Assembly (NCBI GenBank): GCA_030068145.1 | Contig: JAPJBO010000947.1 | Span: 1-64,000 of the forward strand | Direction: 5' to 3' | From: Diplonema papillatum | Taxonomy: Eukaryota > Euglenozoa > Diplonemea > Diplonemida > Diplonemidae | DNA: 64,000 nucleotides | Shown: positions 10,812 to 22,900 of the stretch, in pieces | How the letters are laid out: each line of letters opens with the position of its first letter | How positions within the stretch are numbered: position 1 is the first letter of the stretch | Program-made: the position numbers and the translations under genes | Notes under the pieces: generated by a model | The model's input: the letters and a program-made list of their open reading frames with translations, nothing else | Databases searched by the model: none | Told to the model about the DNA's origin: nothing

Positions 10812-11483
10812 GCCCGCGCCGTGACTGCGACTTGGTCTCTTTTGCTTTTCTCGGTTGTTTGGTGTGTTCTTGTGTTTCCGACGATCCCGTGGGGACGTAC
10901 AGATTGTCTTTCGACCTTGTTGTTGTTTGTTTTGTGAGGTGGTCGGTGAGCGGGGCGGCTAGGATACGCTTTACTGTATCGGGCTCGACTTTAACTCGTG
11001 CTGAGCCAGGATGCCCACTCGGCTGCCTTTCCGCAGGGCTCTTGTACTTTTCATTACATACGGTGGCGTTGCGCGCTGCGGTGTCCTCCTTTCTTCCTTC
11101 GCGTGATGCGGAGCTCGTCGACAGATGTAGTACAGCCGGGATTCAAACCTTGGCGGGACCCAATGTGGATAAACTGCAGATCTTCGGGCAGCAACTTCCA
11201 ACTCAGACAAGATTCTGCACCCACTTCTTGGTGATGCGTGGGCCCTGCAAAGCTGACGAGAAGAGAAGGCGCGAACGGATGAATGGGGCATCGTCACCGT
11301 GAGCTAGAAAAGAGGTCAGAACGAGTTCGCGCTACACAGCACGGAATCGCATGGGTCTACCGACGGTAGCATTGTGTCGGTATGTCCAGAGAGACAAATG
11401 GCGGGCCGCTGCATCAAGGCGACTTTTGCTTACTCCGCCAAACCAACATACGTGCAAGCAACGAAGCAGCCGTATGGACGGTG
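10812..11483. other. Intergenic; possible tRNA-type B box on the minus strand near 11140
   Basis: Upstream region of the RAD51C-like gene. The minus strand reads GGTTTGAATCC near 11145, which fits an RNA polymerase III B box, but no matching A box or cloverleaf could be drawn. No gene seen. Confidence 0.3.
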
Positions 11484-12274
11484 TTATTCGTCGTCCATAT
11501 CGCAGTTCATGACACAGTCGTTGATGGTGGAGACTTTGGCTGCTAAGTTTGTCATAAGCGCGGTGGTTGCCTCGATGTGCTTTTGCTTATTGCGGAAGTC
11601 CGTCGCCACCTCCTCAAAGTTCGCTTCCGTCATGTCAGTTGACAGGAACTCCTGCGCAAAAAAGGGGGAGTTGTTTGGCTCACGGCAGTGAAAAAGGTCC
11701 CCAAAGACGGCCGCTTCGCACTGTCTGTGCGTGCCGCGTTCAATAAGAATGGGCGTAGCTGTGTCTCGTTCTCCTCGGGAAATCGGGGAGGGGTCTCCCT
11801 CTCAGTGATTGATCCCTGGAATGGTTGGCACCATTTGACTTTGGTTGGGTTGAAGTTTTTTCGTGCCGTTTTGGTAAAGGGGGGGTCGAATACTAACAGT
11901 TATTTGACACACGTCGAGTTGCCTAAAAACACTACCCCCCAGTGGGCACTATTTGATCCTGCTACTGTCCGGCTATCCGGAACTATTTTTAGTATTCGAC
12001 AAATCGGATAACAGGTGTTATTATTCGACCCCCTCCCTTTATACTCAGCGCGTTAACTCGCAACATGGCACACCTCATCGGCCTTCGGCTTTTGCCCGTT
12101 CGCGAGGACGGCGTTGCGCGAGTTCGCCAAGAGCAAGCTGCCTGTGAAGGTAACCAACTCTTCGACGTGCTCCGCGATTGTGTCTTCGACGCTGCCGAAG
12201 GCGTTCATCTTCTCCTGCCGGAAATCGTTGTCGATGCCGCGGAGCTCGTCTTCGACCCAACGATTCGACGTCAT
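11484..12274 (-). CDS. Small two-exon helical protein, function unknown
   Basis: Exon 1 (12274-12074) starts MTSNRWVEDELRGID and ends QKPKADE at a GTGTGC donor. Exon 2 (11651-11484) starts after CTTTTTTGCGCAG and encodes EFLSTDMTEANFEEVATDF to CDMDDE-stop. Both boundaries are phase 0, and the joined product has 122 residues. It is acidic, almost entirely helical, and has heptad-like spacing (IEATTALMTNLAAKVSTI). It could be a subunit of a small coiled-coil complex, but I do not recognise a family. The 422-bp intron carries a MITE-like element. The exons have strong codon periodicity and clean splice sites, which is the main support. Confidence 0.55.
11876..12040. mobile_element. MITE-like element inside an intron
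   Basis: About 165 bp with inverted ends: AAAGGGGGGGTCGAATA on the left and TATTCGACCCCCTCCCTTT on the right. There is a weaker inner match (AATACTAACAG against AGTATTCGAC). There is no coding capacity, and it lies entirely within the intron of the small helical-protein gene. Confidence 0.55.
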
Positions 12275-12802
12275 TGTGCAAGGGTGCAGGGGGTGTAGCC
12301 CCACAAACTTCCCAGGACCCTTTGCTTGGCCCCCCCCTCGCCTCCCACCCCAGGGAGACCGCTGCTTCGTATTCTGGTTCGTCACGCCACAGGACGTGAT
12401 GAATACCGCCTGCTCCAGACTCCCACGACACACTTTGACTTGCTTTGATGTGCACTACTTCTCATGTTCTCATACATTCGGAAACTGGCGTTCTGTGTAG
12501 GGAAACGTATGTGCGCTGTGCAAAAATCAACCCCGATTGCGCTCGGAAGCACGTTGAAGCTTCGGAGAAGCCTCGGACGTGTCAGTTCAGCAAGGTATAG
12601 ATGGGCAACATTGGGCTCGATGCAGCTGAAGCGCCGAACCCCCGATTGAAAAAAAACTGGATAGTCAACACAACGGAGACGGACAGCACAGAATTGGAGC
12701 AAGACGAAGAGAATGTACTTTCTGTCTGCCACGCTTTCGCTTCGTCTGTGTAGAAAACAAAAGAAAGCAGCATGTTGGCAACATGCGTCGACGTTCCCCA
12801 CC
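12275..12802. other. Intergenic; no gene seen
   Basis: Upstream of the small helical-protein gene. Frames are broken and no splice-consistent exon was recognised. Confidence 0.35.
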
Positions 12803-13654
12803 CTAGAAAAGCTTCTCTGCCAGGATCCTGAAGGTTGGATCCACGGCGGGGGTTCCTCTTGTTTCTGTACATATGCCTGCATCTAGGTCGTCGTAGTTGC
12901 CATCCGAGAGGACCTTTTCGGACAAGCCGATTGACCAATTCTCAGCCCGGATCACCCCTCTCTTACCCGCGACGTCGTTGTGCATAGTTTGCCCTGGCGA
13001 GGCTTTGCAACAATTCGTCTGCAAAAGACAGCACTTTGCTGTAATGAAGGGACACGAGATAGAGTGCAGAGACCTCCTCTCCGGGGGGAGTTTGCAGTCA
13101 CCCTACTATAGTTTGCAGTCACCCTACTATAGTTTGCAGTCACCCTACTATAGTTTGCAGTCACCCTACTATAGTTTGCAGTCACCCTACTATAGTTTGC
13201 AGTCACCCTACTATAGTTTGCAGTCACCCTACTATAGTTTGCAGTCACCCTACTATAGTTTGCAGTCACCCTACTATAGTTTGCAGTCACCCTACTATAG
13301 TTTGCAGTCACCCTACTATAGTTTGCAGTCACCCTACTATAGTTTGCAGTCACCCTACTATAGTTTGCAGTCACCCTACTATAGTTTGCAGTCACCCTAC
13401 TATAGTTTGCAGTCACCCTACTATAGTTTGCAGTCACCCGACTATAGTTTGCAGTCACCCTACTATAGTTTGCAGTCACCCTACTATAGTTTGCAGTCAC
13501 CCTACTATAGTTTGCAGTCGCCCTACTATACTTGTCTCATGAATCTGTTGAACACTGCGACGTTCGTATCGCATCCACGAACAGGCAAATGCGCGGAATG
13601 GGTTGGCGAGGCGAGCAGGGTGGGGAAAGCACGAGCCTGCCCGTGCTCATCGAA
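12803..13654 (-). CDS. Tentative 3' end of a gene with a minisatellite intron
   Basis: The terminal exon (13018-12803) follows an acceptor GCTGTCTTTTGCAG and encodes 71 residues, including GVIRAENWSIGLSEKVLSD and DPTFRILAEKLF-stop. A possible preceding exon (13654-13532) encodes FDEHGQARAFPTLL to FNRFMRQ and ends at GTATAG in matching phase 0. The 513-bp intron between them is almost wholly the 21-bp minisatellite. Upstream exons are not resolved; one candidate of 49 nt lies near 13986-14034. The family is not recognised. The terminal exon is moderately supported, the upstream one weakly, because its acceptor lacks a good pyrimidine tract. Confidence 0.35.
13091..13530 (+). repeat. 21-bp minisatellite, about 21 copies
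   Basis: The unit GTTTGCAGTCACCCTACTATA is repeated almost perfectly, with one T-to-G change near 13440 and one A-to-G change near 13520. At 21 bp the unit keeps frames open on both strands: plus reads LQSPYYS and minus reads VTANYSR. Each junction contains the palindrome ACTATAGT. It most likely lies in an intron of the minus-strand gene around it. A coding repeat is possible but unsupported. Confidence 0.95.
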
Positions 13655-14171
13655 CTTCTCTAGTTGTGAGCCGGTCCGTCCCTATCTCTTGAAACTGCAT
13701 CGAAGTGCCTGCCGCTGTTTATCACAGTGAATCACGGTCCACCACGGTCTATCAGGTCCATCCCTCGTCCCTATAGCAGCCATCGAATTGCCCGGTGCTG
13801 TATTCTTCGGTCTATCACGATCTATCAAGAGGGGATGGACCGGCTCAAGTTGATTGTGCGAAGACGAGAAAAACAAAAACAAAGAAAAGCGAAGACACTT
13901 TTGGGCCGCCAGGAGACATGGGGACGCTCGCCGACACTGCTGCCCACCCGGATGAAGGCGGAGTGCGCTCTGCGCACAGCTACCTTTGCACGAACCAACG
14001 TGAAGCAGCGTCTTCAATCAGAGATCCCGTGCCTGCGACAGGTAAATGCGCGACAGGCAGTTTGGTGTCATGGTGAGCAAAACAGAGTGCATCTTACGCC
14101 ACCGTCGGATCTACCCATTCTTCTTGAATTTCTCCGGCGGCTCGGCACACTGAGTGCAGGTTGAAGTTGTT
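13655..14171. other. Intergenic or intronic; candidate mini-exon near 13986-14034 (minus)
   Basis: The minus strand has an acceptor CCTGTCGCAG, an open 49-nt stretch reading TGSLIEDAASRWFVQ, and a GTAGCT donor. It could be an upstream exon of the neighbouring minus-strand gene, but its phase does not join directly to the next candidate exon. Confidence 0.25.
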
Positions 14172-14768
14172 TTAACCTTCTTTCTTCGACTCTACGCGCT
14201 GCTCCAAATGGGAGTGGTAGTTGTTAAGCTTTTCTGGGGGCATCGACGCGAGGCCGAAGGGCTCCGTCTCGCCAAGTATCTGCAGCAGCGCGCGAACACG
14301 GCCGAGCTTCTCCTGCTTGCGAGCCGCCTTCTTGCGCTCTTCTTCGGACTGAGCCCCAGCGGCAGTATCATTGTTGCCTCGTCCCCGCATGGCAGCGCCT
14401 TGCAACCGACTCTCTGCTGCAGCTGCCCGTCTGGCACGTTCTTCTTCCGGACTGAGCTCGGGACCTGCAGTGCCGGGGCCGGAGCCGACTGTCCTACCTG
14501 CGCCTGGTTTCGTCGGTGGTTTGTGGCCTTTCACCGCCAGGTTGGCCAGGACGAACTCACGGCCTCCCATCTTCCCTTGTGGACAGTACGCATCAAATGC
14601 GGATGCTGCCTTTTCCGACGACGAATGCGCGACGTACTGAGTCTTCGAGAGAGTCGTGTCCTTCGTCGCCTTGGGTCCCACCAGCTTCTTGAACTCTTCC
14701 AGCTGCTCCTTCGCGGCCTTCTCGGTTATCCCCGCCTCTTTCGCGATCTTCGAGGCATCTCCTCCCAT
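14172..14768 (-). CDS. Hypothetical 198-residue charged protein
   Basis: Single exon from the ATG at 14768 to the stop at 14172. The start MGGDASK could be N-myristoylated. Residues 5-30 (SKIAKEAGITEKAAKEQLEEF) form an amphipathic helical pair. The middle is Gly/Pro-rich and low in complexity. The C-terminal third is a strongly basic and acidic helix (EEERKKAARKQEKLGRVRALL) followed by LASMPPEKLNNYHSHLEQR. No enzyme motif or membrane segment is visible. It is probably a cytosolic or nuclear structural or adaptor protein, but the family is not recognised. Confidence 0.5.
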   Translation of the reverse strand: MGGDASKIAKEAGITEKAAKEQLEEFKKLVGPKATKDTTLSKTQYVAHSSSEKAASAFDAYCPQGKMGGREFVLANLAVKGHKPPTKPGAGRTVGSGPGTAGPELSPEEERARRAAAAESRLQGAAMRGRGNNDTAAGAQSEEERKKAARKQEKLGRVRALLQILGETEPFGLASMPPEKLNNYHSHLEQRVESKKEG

Positions 14769-16904
14769 TTTCGCCTCGCACCCTCCCTCGGTTTCCCCTT
14801 TTTCCCCCCTGTTGATTCGTGTGGATACCCGATTCCAGGAGAATTACATCGACGCTAGTTGTGTCCTACAGCTTGGGCCGCATTCCGAATACATGTAGAA
14901 CACCTAGCGGAGCAGACAGCGTAATCATGTTTGACTGATGAATTCTGCTAACCATCTCTCATCAACGTGGTTTTCCGACGCCGGCACACCGTTTCCCGCT
15001 TGCACGTGAAGTGCCATGTGCAATCTCCGCCAGCCCAAAGTAGGTGCGATGACGCATCAAGCCATAGTAATGCATCCGGCGGGCCACGACACGGTCCTAG
15101 ATTTGACAACGCCGAGGTCAGGAGCTAGAAAACGGGAATTTCCGTGTGGTTGCCTACGGTACCAGTCGTATACCCCTATCTTTTGCGCCCCTGAATAGGT
15201 GGGTAAAGTACCCAAACTCAAACGAAAGCAACGAAGGTAGAAGACTTCGACCGACAACAAGAAAACAGAACAGGGAAATCAGAAAAACTAGCGTCGGATG
15301 CAAGAGATACACGAAACCGGTTCAATAGGAGGAGTCGAGGACGACCTCTGATCAGGCTGCTACATCCGCAGGTGCCAATCTCTTGTTCTGTGCCAAAGGG
15401 GAACCTTAAAAATCGTAGCTTAATGTTAGAGTGGGTGCCAGATCCGTTTTCTTGTGTGATCCTCGCCTGACTCAGCTGATGCCAATACAGGCAAATGCAG
15501 GTCTATCTGAGTCTGCCAGGGTCCTTTGGAAAGTGCCGAAGAAAAGCGGAAAACAAGACCGCTGGCAAAACTCAAGAATTCGGCTCAAAATTTCAGATCC
15601 CACAACAAACAACAACACAAGGTGTCGGTTCATGTTGCCCCCTGCTTCCACACAGTCCTCCCCACTCTTGAACGGAACGCAATGTTCTCCGTCAACGCGA
15701 GATAAAAGCTTGGGGAAGAAATGGGAACAGAGTGCGAGGAAAGGTTGCCGGGGGTCGGCTTCTTTTGACCTTCAATTTGTCGTGCCGCTGGATCGATAAA
15801 AAGAACACGCATACTTTTCTTGCAGGCCCAGCGTTGCGCGCTGCACGGCCTTGCGGCCTAGCCGCGTCCGTTGAGGATAGAGGGAATAAGTGGACGCGGA
15901 ATACCAGGACGGATGCAAGTGGCGAGCACACACCACGTACCTTGATGAATGGCTTCCCACACGTTGAAAAGGCACAAGCACGTGCAAGTGGCTCGATTAA
16001 CGTGCATCGATCGAACCCGTCATGTGGTTAACAGGTGTCAAGCAGCAAGCTTCACCCGCTCAACGCGAGATTTCTATCACGCTCAGCTTGTTTTCTAACA
16101 CTGTCGAGAGCGCCATTAGCCTAATCCCGCACTGCCTGTGTCTTCAGAGCCGAATTTCCCCACATGACTTTTGTAGGTCAGAGGATTTCATTCTCGGAGA
16201 CCTATTGCAGTTGACGATATGTCAAGTGATGTCCCGATTGAACGACGTGACAGTGATCTCCGTACGCAGATACATTCTCGACCGCACAGCAGAAAACACG
16301 ACGCGACTGCGAAGAGAACTAGAGTCGACATGGACTTTTGCGATGTCGTGGTTGGACCAGGAGATTGATTGCACTGCGAGCTATCGCGTCAAGGTCCACG
16401 CACGTATACCGGCAACGATCACCCCGGCAACAAGCCTAGTCTTAGGATGCTTGTTTTGTTTCTCCCATTCTCTATATATATTATAGCTGAAAGCTAAACT
16501 CCTGCTCAGGAAAGAAACTCGTAGTTTGGTGCTACTCCTTTACTTGCAAAGAAGTGTGTAGGTTTGTTTTCTTCTTGAAGAAGATGGCGTTGAATCGGTG
16601 CGTGTTTGCTCGCGCGAGCTGGGACATGCTTTCCTGTGTCCCCCTGAAATGTCGGTTCACGTGATCGAGACCTTTGTAACGTGGTGAGCCCCCCCGCCCC
16701 AGGGTTGGCGATATGTTGGGTAACTTGCCGCATACGAACTATGCTGGGTCCGAGGATGCAGCCCCTGCGGCAGGCCAATCCGGCGGGGCAGCCGACTTTC
16801 AACAACACGTGGTGGATGGTCGCGATGAATCCAAGACTGCAATCGCTTGAAGAACACGAACAGGTCGTGCTGGTCGTGCGACAGGCGAAAGGTAACGTCC
16901 GATT
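14769..16904. other. Intergenic; no gene supported
   Basis: Scattered frames up to about 150 codons exist, for example on the plus strand at 16022-16486, but none has splice support, composition or motifs that I trust. Part of it will be the 3' untranslated region of the TMED2 gene and the 5' region of the 198-aa gene. Confidence 0.35.
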
Positions 16905-19900
16905 CTAGACGTACCGCTTCACCTCGAATTGGCGGCGGAGGTAGAAGATCTGTCCTGCGCCCATAATGACGAGCACGGCGATCTCGAAGAAGGAGAAGTA
17001 CAGAACGCGGCTGTTAGTGTCCTCAGCTGTGTTGCGATGAATGCGCTCGCGGGTACGCAAGTACCGTTGCTCTTGCTTGATCTCCAGGAGGCCCTCAGTG
17101 ACCTTGACAATCGATTGCTCAATAGGATCCGCCACCATGGTACCAGCCTCGCTCGAAACCGTGGAGCCGATGGCAATGTCGAAGGAAACTGTCTTGTATG
17201 TCATCGTCGACATCTTGTTGTTGAAACAAAACGCGTGCGTCCCGGCTACCGACGACTTGAACATGACACGCTCCTGTAGCGTTGCGTTTTCTTCGCGCGA
17301 GGATAGAGAAGGGCAGGACATTGCAAAATCGCTCGGGCTCGAAATATCCGAAGGCAAGGGGGACGAGTCACCCTCCGTTGGTCCCTCAGTTTGTGCATAG
17401 AGTGCAAATATTGTCACATTACAACAAGATGTTCGCTGTGAAGAAGCAAACCTCGGTCGCTCGTTCGCCCTGCCAGATGATGTCGCCGTTCGGGCCAGTG
17501 ATCTCCGCATCGATGTCCAGCGCCCCGCCTGACGTTACCTGCAATAAGGGGTACGTTTATGTCCTTTATATCCGACGCAAGGGGGGTTGACTCGTTGTAA
17601 AAACGCGTCTTCGTAGGTAGGGACAGCTAAAACACTCGGAGGCACCCCCCTTGCGCTCACTTCGACGGGAGTGAGAGTATGCATCTTGTCTCAATTGCCG
17701 GGTGGTGTGTCGTCTGCACGATCTTTGCCAGCGTCGCAACGCGCCCTGCGCTCGTTGGCGTAGTACGGAGTCAGCGGCAGGAGGTGATGAGAACTCACTA
17801 CGCCGGCCTGACTCCGGAAAGGGTCTTTTTTTTTTTTGCACACTTTCGTCGCGGTGCAACCCGTAACGGTTAGTGCCAGTGATTCTCATCCGGCGGCCAA
17901 GTATTTTCTTCATAGCAGGTGCTTATTCAGTAGTAGTAGTAGTAGTAATATGTGTCTGCCGAAGCAGCCGGAGACAGCAGGGGGCAGGTCTTGCTTTACT
18001 TTCCTCTTCTTCATGGAAATCCGCCCCCAGGCAATTCCGACTGTTCAATCACGGTCGCGAAAGGTTTGTGCCCTATAGTGGTGAGGTGGTTGCCCAGGCC
18101 CCCACGACGCCTTATGCACAGCATGGCTACAAATCGAGGATGCAGCCCTGCTTAGGTGTACACTCAGCCATCACAGGGCATCAGATTTCGCCACTTGACT
18201 CGACACAGCTGCCACCCTGGCGGCCGCAGCAGCAACCTTTGCAATGAAGACGCGCGCAGCTGGAGTGTATGTAGGCAATTCTGTGCAACAGCTGCATCAG
18301 ACGCAGCTTGATCCGAGAGCTCGTTAGGGAGGAGGCGCTGCTCACCTGTCAGCCTCGAGCATGTTGCAAGGCTAACGGCTGGTATTTTCTCTATTCGTCG
18401 TTCTGAGTCGAAGGGTAGTCAAGGGGTAGTCTCGACGGTATGCCCTGGTTCGAGACTGGAGGTCCTATGAACATGCAATGTGAATAGCCTCTATTCGAGC
18501 CAACCCCACTTTTCTCTACTGTATTGTTTTTGAACTAGATAATAGCGCGGAGCTGGCTTTTTCTCCCCCTGGGAAAATGTATATGGGTGGCAGAGTGAGC
18601 GGGTGTCGGCCTTCAGGCCGGTGTGTCCGGGTTCAAACCCCGCCAATGACACTTTTCCGGTCGAAGATTATTTCGAGGTTTGCTGTCGTTTCGGGGCCTG
18701 ATGTGCCCGAAATTTGCGTTTTTTGCGGAGTTTCTCAGCCCCCCGGAGAAATACCGGAGGGGGGGGCGGCGGGAAAAGGCTGCCCCAGGGCGGCCCCCCC
18801 CCGTGCTGGGCCCCGGGTACGAGGCCAAACTTTACACCCGAACTTAGCTTCGCCCGGACTTTGTTTCGCCCGAACTTAGCTTCACCCGAGCTTTGCTTCG
18901 CCCGAACTTTGCTTCACCTAACTTTGCTCACCCGAACTTAGCTTCGCCCGAACTTTGTTTCGCCCGAACTTTGTTTCGCCCGAACTTTGCTTCGCCCGAA
19001 CTTAGCTTCACCAGAACTTTGCTTCACCCGAACTTAGCTTCGCCGAACTTTGCTTCACCAGAACTTAGCTTCACCCGAACTTAGCTTCGCCGAACTTTGT
19101 TTCGCCCGATCTTAGCTTCACCAGAACGTCCGAACTTTGCTTCACCCAGAACTTAGCTTCGCCCGGACTTTGTTTCGCCCGAACTTAGCTTCACCTTCGC
19201 CCGAACTTTGCTTCACCCGAACTTAGCTTCGCCCGAACTTTGCTTCGCTTTGTTTCGCCCGAACTTAGCTTCACCAGAACTTTGCTTCGCCCGAACTTTG
19301 CTTCACCAGAACTTAGCTTCGCCCGAACTTTGCTTCACCCGAACTTAGCTTCGCCCGAACTTTGTTTCGCCCGAACTTAGCTTCACCAGAACGCCCGAAC
19401 TTTGCTTCGCCCGAACTTAGCTTCGCCCGAACTTTGCTTCGCCCGAACTTTGCTTCGCCCGAACTTTGCTTCACCCGAACTTAGCTTCACCCGAACTTTG
19501 CTTCACCCGAACTTTGCTTCGCCCGAACTTTGCTTCACCCGAACTTAGCTTCACCCGAACTTTGCTTCGCCCGAACTTAGCTTCGCCCGAACTTTGCTTC
19601 ACCCGAACTTTGCTTCACCCAGAACTTAGCTTCGCCCGGACTTTGTTTCGCCCGAACTTAGCTTCACCTTCGCCCGAACTTTGCTTCACCAGAACTTTGC
19701 TTCACCCGAACTTAGCTTCGCCCGAACTTTGTTTCGCCCGAACTTAGCTTCACCCGAACTTTGCTTCACCAGAACTTAGCATTGCCCGAACTTAGCTTCG
19801 CCCGAACTTTGCTGTTCCCCGAACTTTAACTGCTGCCTCCAGTCTCGCCACGCGCCGGCCTTAGCCGAGCGCACGTACTTTTAAAGTAGGGTAAATTCTT

Positions 19901-22900
19901 ATATGTCCGACATATTTTGCAAATGCCCCTATAACCACCTGATCCTGACCCAAGTTTCGGGGAGTTTCGGGGAGTTTCGGGGAGTTTCGGGTAGTTTCGG
20001 GGTGTTTCGGGGTGTTTCGGGGAGCTTCGGGGAGTTTCCCTGTTTGGGACTGGGGGTCTACCTCGCTGGCACTTGCGACCTGTGCTCCCGGTGCTTGCCT
20101 GGCACGTGCGCAAGTAATCTCCTGCACGCCTGGCCAAATGTGCTTGTCTTTGCCAGGGTGTGGCACGCTCACGACAGACTGGTGCCGATACCCCGCGGGT
20201 TCGTTGCTTCACTACCCCCGGTTCTCCTCTGCCTTCTTCTTCTTCTCCGTGGTTCGGAAGGTTTCGTGTTCATCCCCGCCAGCGCGTGGACGGTGGCGGT
20301 GGTTGACTTCGCTGCTGCTGCGGATGCGCCGCCGTCGACCACCCAATAACTGGATTGGAACCGTGTTCGTCGTAGCCGTATTTCTCCTTTTTTTTCTTCG
20401 GGCTCGTACGGTTTTGTCGATTCGGGTCGTTTTTGTGATGTGTTGCGGGTCGGGTTTAGTGCACCGGGCGGTGCAAAGTGGCGGCATCTCGCTTCCGCTG
20501 CACCTCCACGTCTAATCCCTTGTTCAAACATTTGTCATTGCGCGGCATCCAGTTTACGGTCCATTCTGCGGAGTCCGCATCGCCTCGCGGTGCAAACCTC
20601 GCTTCCCCGCCGCACCTCCAAGCCTAAATGTTTCTTCAACCATTCGTGCGTCATCCAGTATACGGTACACTTTGCGGTGTCTGCATCACCTCGTCAACGA
20701 CCACCTCGACCGCCACAAACGGCACTTTCTTTTTTTTTGCGATGGTGGTTTGGTTCGGCTCTTACAGTCTGGTCTTGTGGACTTGTTGATGCGGGACGTT
20801 GCGGGTTGGGTTTGTGGAGCGTAGCACCTGCTTCTCCGCTGAACCTCCAAGTCTAAACTGTTCTTCAAGCATTCGTCGTCATGCGTCATGCCGGTAGTGC
20901 TGAGATGAAAACCTCCTTCTACTCACCACCCACCCACCCACACACACACCACCCACCACCTACCCACCCACCACCCACCCACCACCCACCCACCTACCCA
21001 CCACCCACCCACCCACCCAAGCAAATCCACTTTTTTCTCCCAAAAACGGGGTGAGTCTCGGGGAGTTTCGGGGAGTTTCGAGCAAGTTTCGGGGGTTTCG
21101 GGGAACTGTCTCTGAGCCGGGATCAGGTGGCTATATGTCCGACATATTTTCAAGTTACCCTTATATGCCCGACATATTTTCAGAATACCCCTTAGGAAGG
21201 TCACATTTTTACCTTACCGGGAAAATTTCCCACTGGAACCAGGGGGGGGGGGGTACCGCTACCACCTTTTATAATTTTGAAGGCGCGGGCAATTATTTCC
21301 CCCCTGCCTGTACGTACACCCAGGTTCGATTCCCATCCAAGCACTTTTCCGCAGGCAAAACTACAGCATCGTTCTCCGAAAGTTTGATCAAAAATCCTCA
21401 AAAATCTTCTTTAAAAGATGGGGGGGTTCGGGGGGCGCAGCCCCCCGCCCAAACGGTACGGTACTAACAACCTAACAGGGCTTGTCTGGGCTTATACGTC
21501 TTGTAGAGTAGCCGGCGGAGAAACCCCCATCAATGAGAAGGTGTTTCCACCGCATTTTGAGGTGTCCCCATCAAGGGTAAAGTGTTTCCACCGCATTTTG
21601 AGGTGTCCCCATCAAGGGTAAAGTGTTTCCACCGCATTTTGAGGTGTCCCCATCAAGGGTAAGGTGTTTCCACCGCATTTTGAGGTGTCCCCATCAAGGG
21701 TAAGGTGTTTCCACCGCATTTTGAGGTGTCCCCATCAATGGTAAAGTGTTTCCACCACATTTTGAGGTGTCCCCATCAATGGTAAAGTGTTTCCACCACA
21801 TTTTCAGGTGTCCCCATCAAGGGTAAAGTGTTTCCACCGCATTTTGAGGTGTCCCCATCAAGGGTAAATTGTTTCCACCGCATTTTGAGGTGTCCCCATC
21901 AATGGTAAGGTGTTTCCACTACGTTTTGGAGTTTCTGCTCTTCGTATTGTCTGACGAGAACTGCCTAGAAGAAAGGGAGAAGTAAGAACACGTCTTTGTA
22001 ACTGATATCACTAGCGCAAGGGCTGCCGCAACAGCACCTGCATCGTCGCCACCTCCGGTGCGGCAGCCGGAAGCGTCTGACCTGCCGATGTATCGACCCC
22101 GGCTTCCCCCCCCGCCGGCTGTCGTGGCAGTGCGCCGAATGCAACCTCATCCCCCGTCGGCACACACAATCGATTCGTCGACGCGTCGACCAACACCGAC
22201 CCAACCACCCAAGCGCATCCGATCCAGCCCCTCCCTACTGTCGACTTCCGGCGCGCCGAGAACCGAACTGATCCCTTCGTCGGAGATAGGCCGGGCAGTG
22301 TACCGCCTCATCACGTCTGGCGGTACGACCCGTACAGGTCAAACCAAGGAGAATGCGGTTTCTTTGGAAATGGCACGCATGAGGATGTCGTCGGCTGTGG
22401 CGGATATGTGGGCTCGATCGACAACGCAAGAGCGCCGGAACTTGTGGCGGCGGATGCTTGCATGGACATCGGCACGCGGGCTGGGCATGACTGCGGACTC
22501 GGCGTGTCTTTTTGTGGCGGCGACCGGTATTCGGCCCCAGGGACAGCTGGCCTACACCAAGGCCCTCTCGGCCTCGTTTGGGGCGATGGGGTTCGAGAAT
22601 CACCCCCTGAGAGTTTTGGCCAAGGCCCTGCGCGGTGGCGGTGCGGCTATCCCGGACAGCCAAGCGACGCCGCTCGAGAAGCAGAAGCTCGTGTCTCACG
22701 CCAGGCTGCAGCAGCCGTCCGTTCATCTTGCCCTCCTCGTCGCGTGGAAGACGGCATCCCGTTGGGCGGAGGTGGCGGATCTTTCGTCCGCCCAGTTCCT
22801 CTTGGTGACGCAGAAGGAGGTGATCGTGGACTGGTTCCAGACGCCGAAGGGGCGGACGCACGATCCTTTCAAGGCGTCGCGGTTCGCGGTGATCCAGGGG

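Noticed and set aside
13091..13530. CRISPR-like array
   Set aside because: Units are contiguous with no unique spacers, and the genome is eukaryotic.
12897..13730. 277-residue plus-strand frame with LQSPYYS repeats
   Set aside because: The repeat is 21 bp and therefore open by construction; the flanks have no coding character.
18584..18652. Functional tRNA gene
   Set aside because: No acceptor stem can form and the T-stem has a mismatch.
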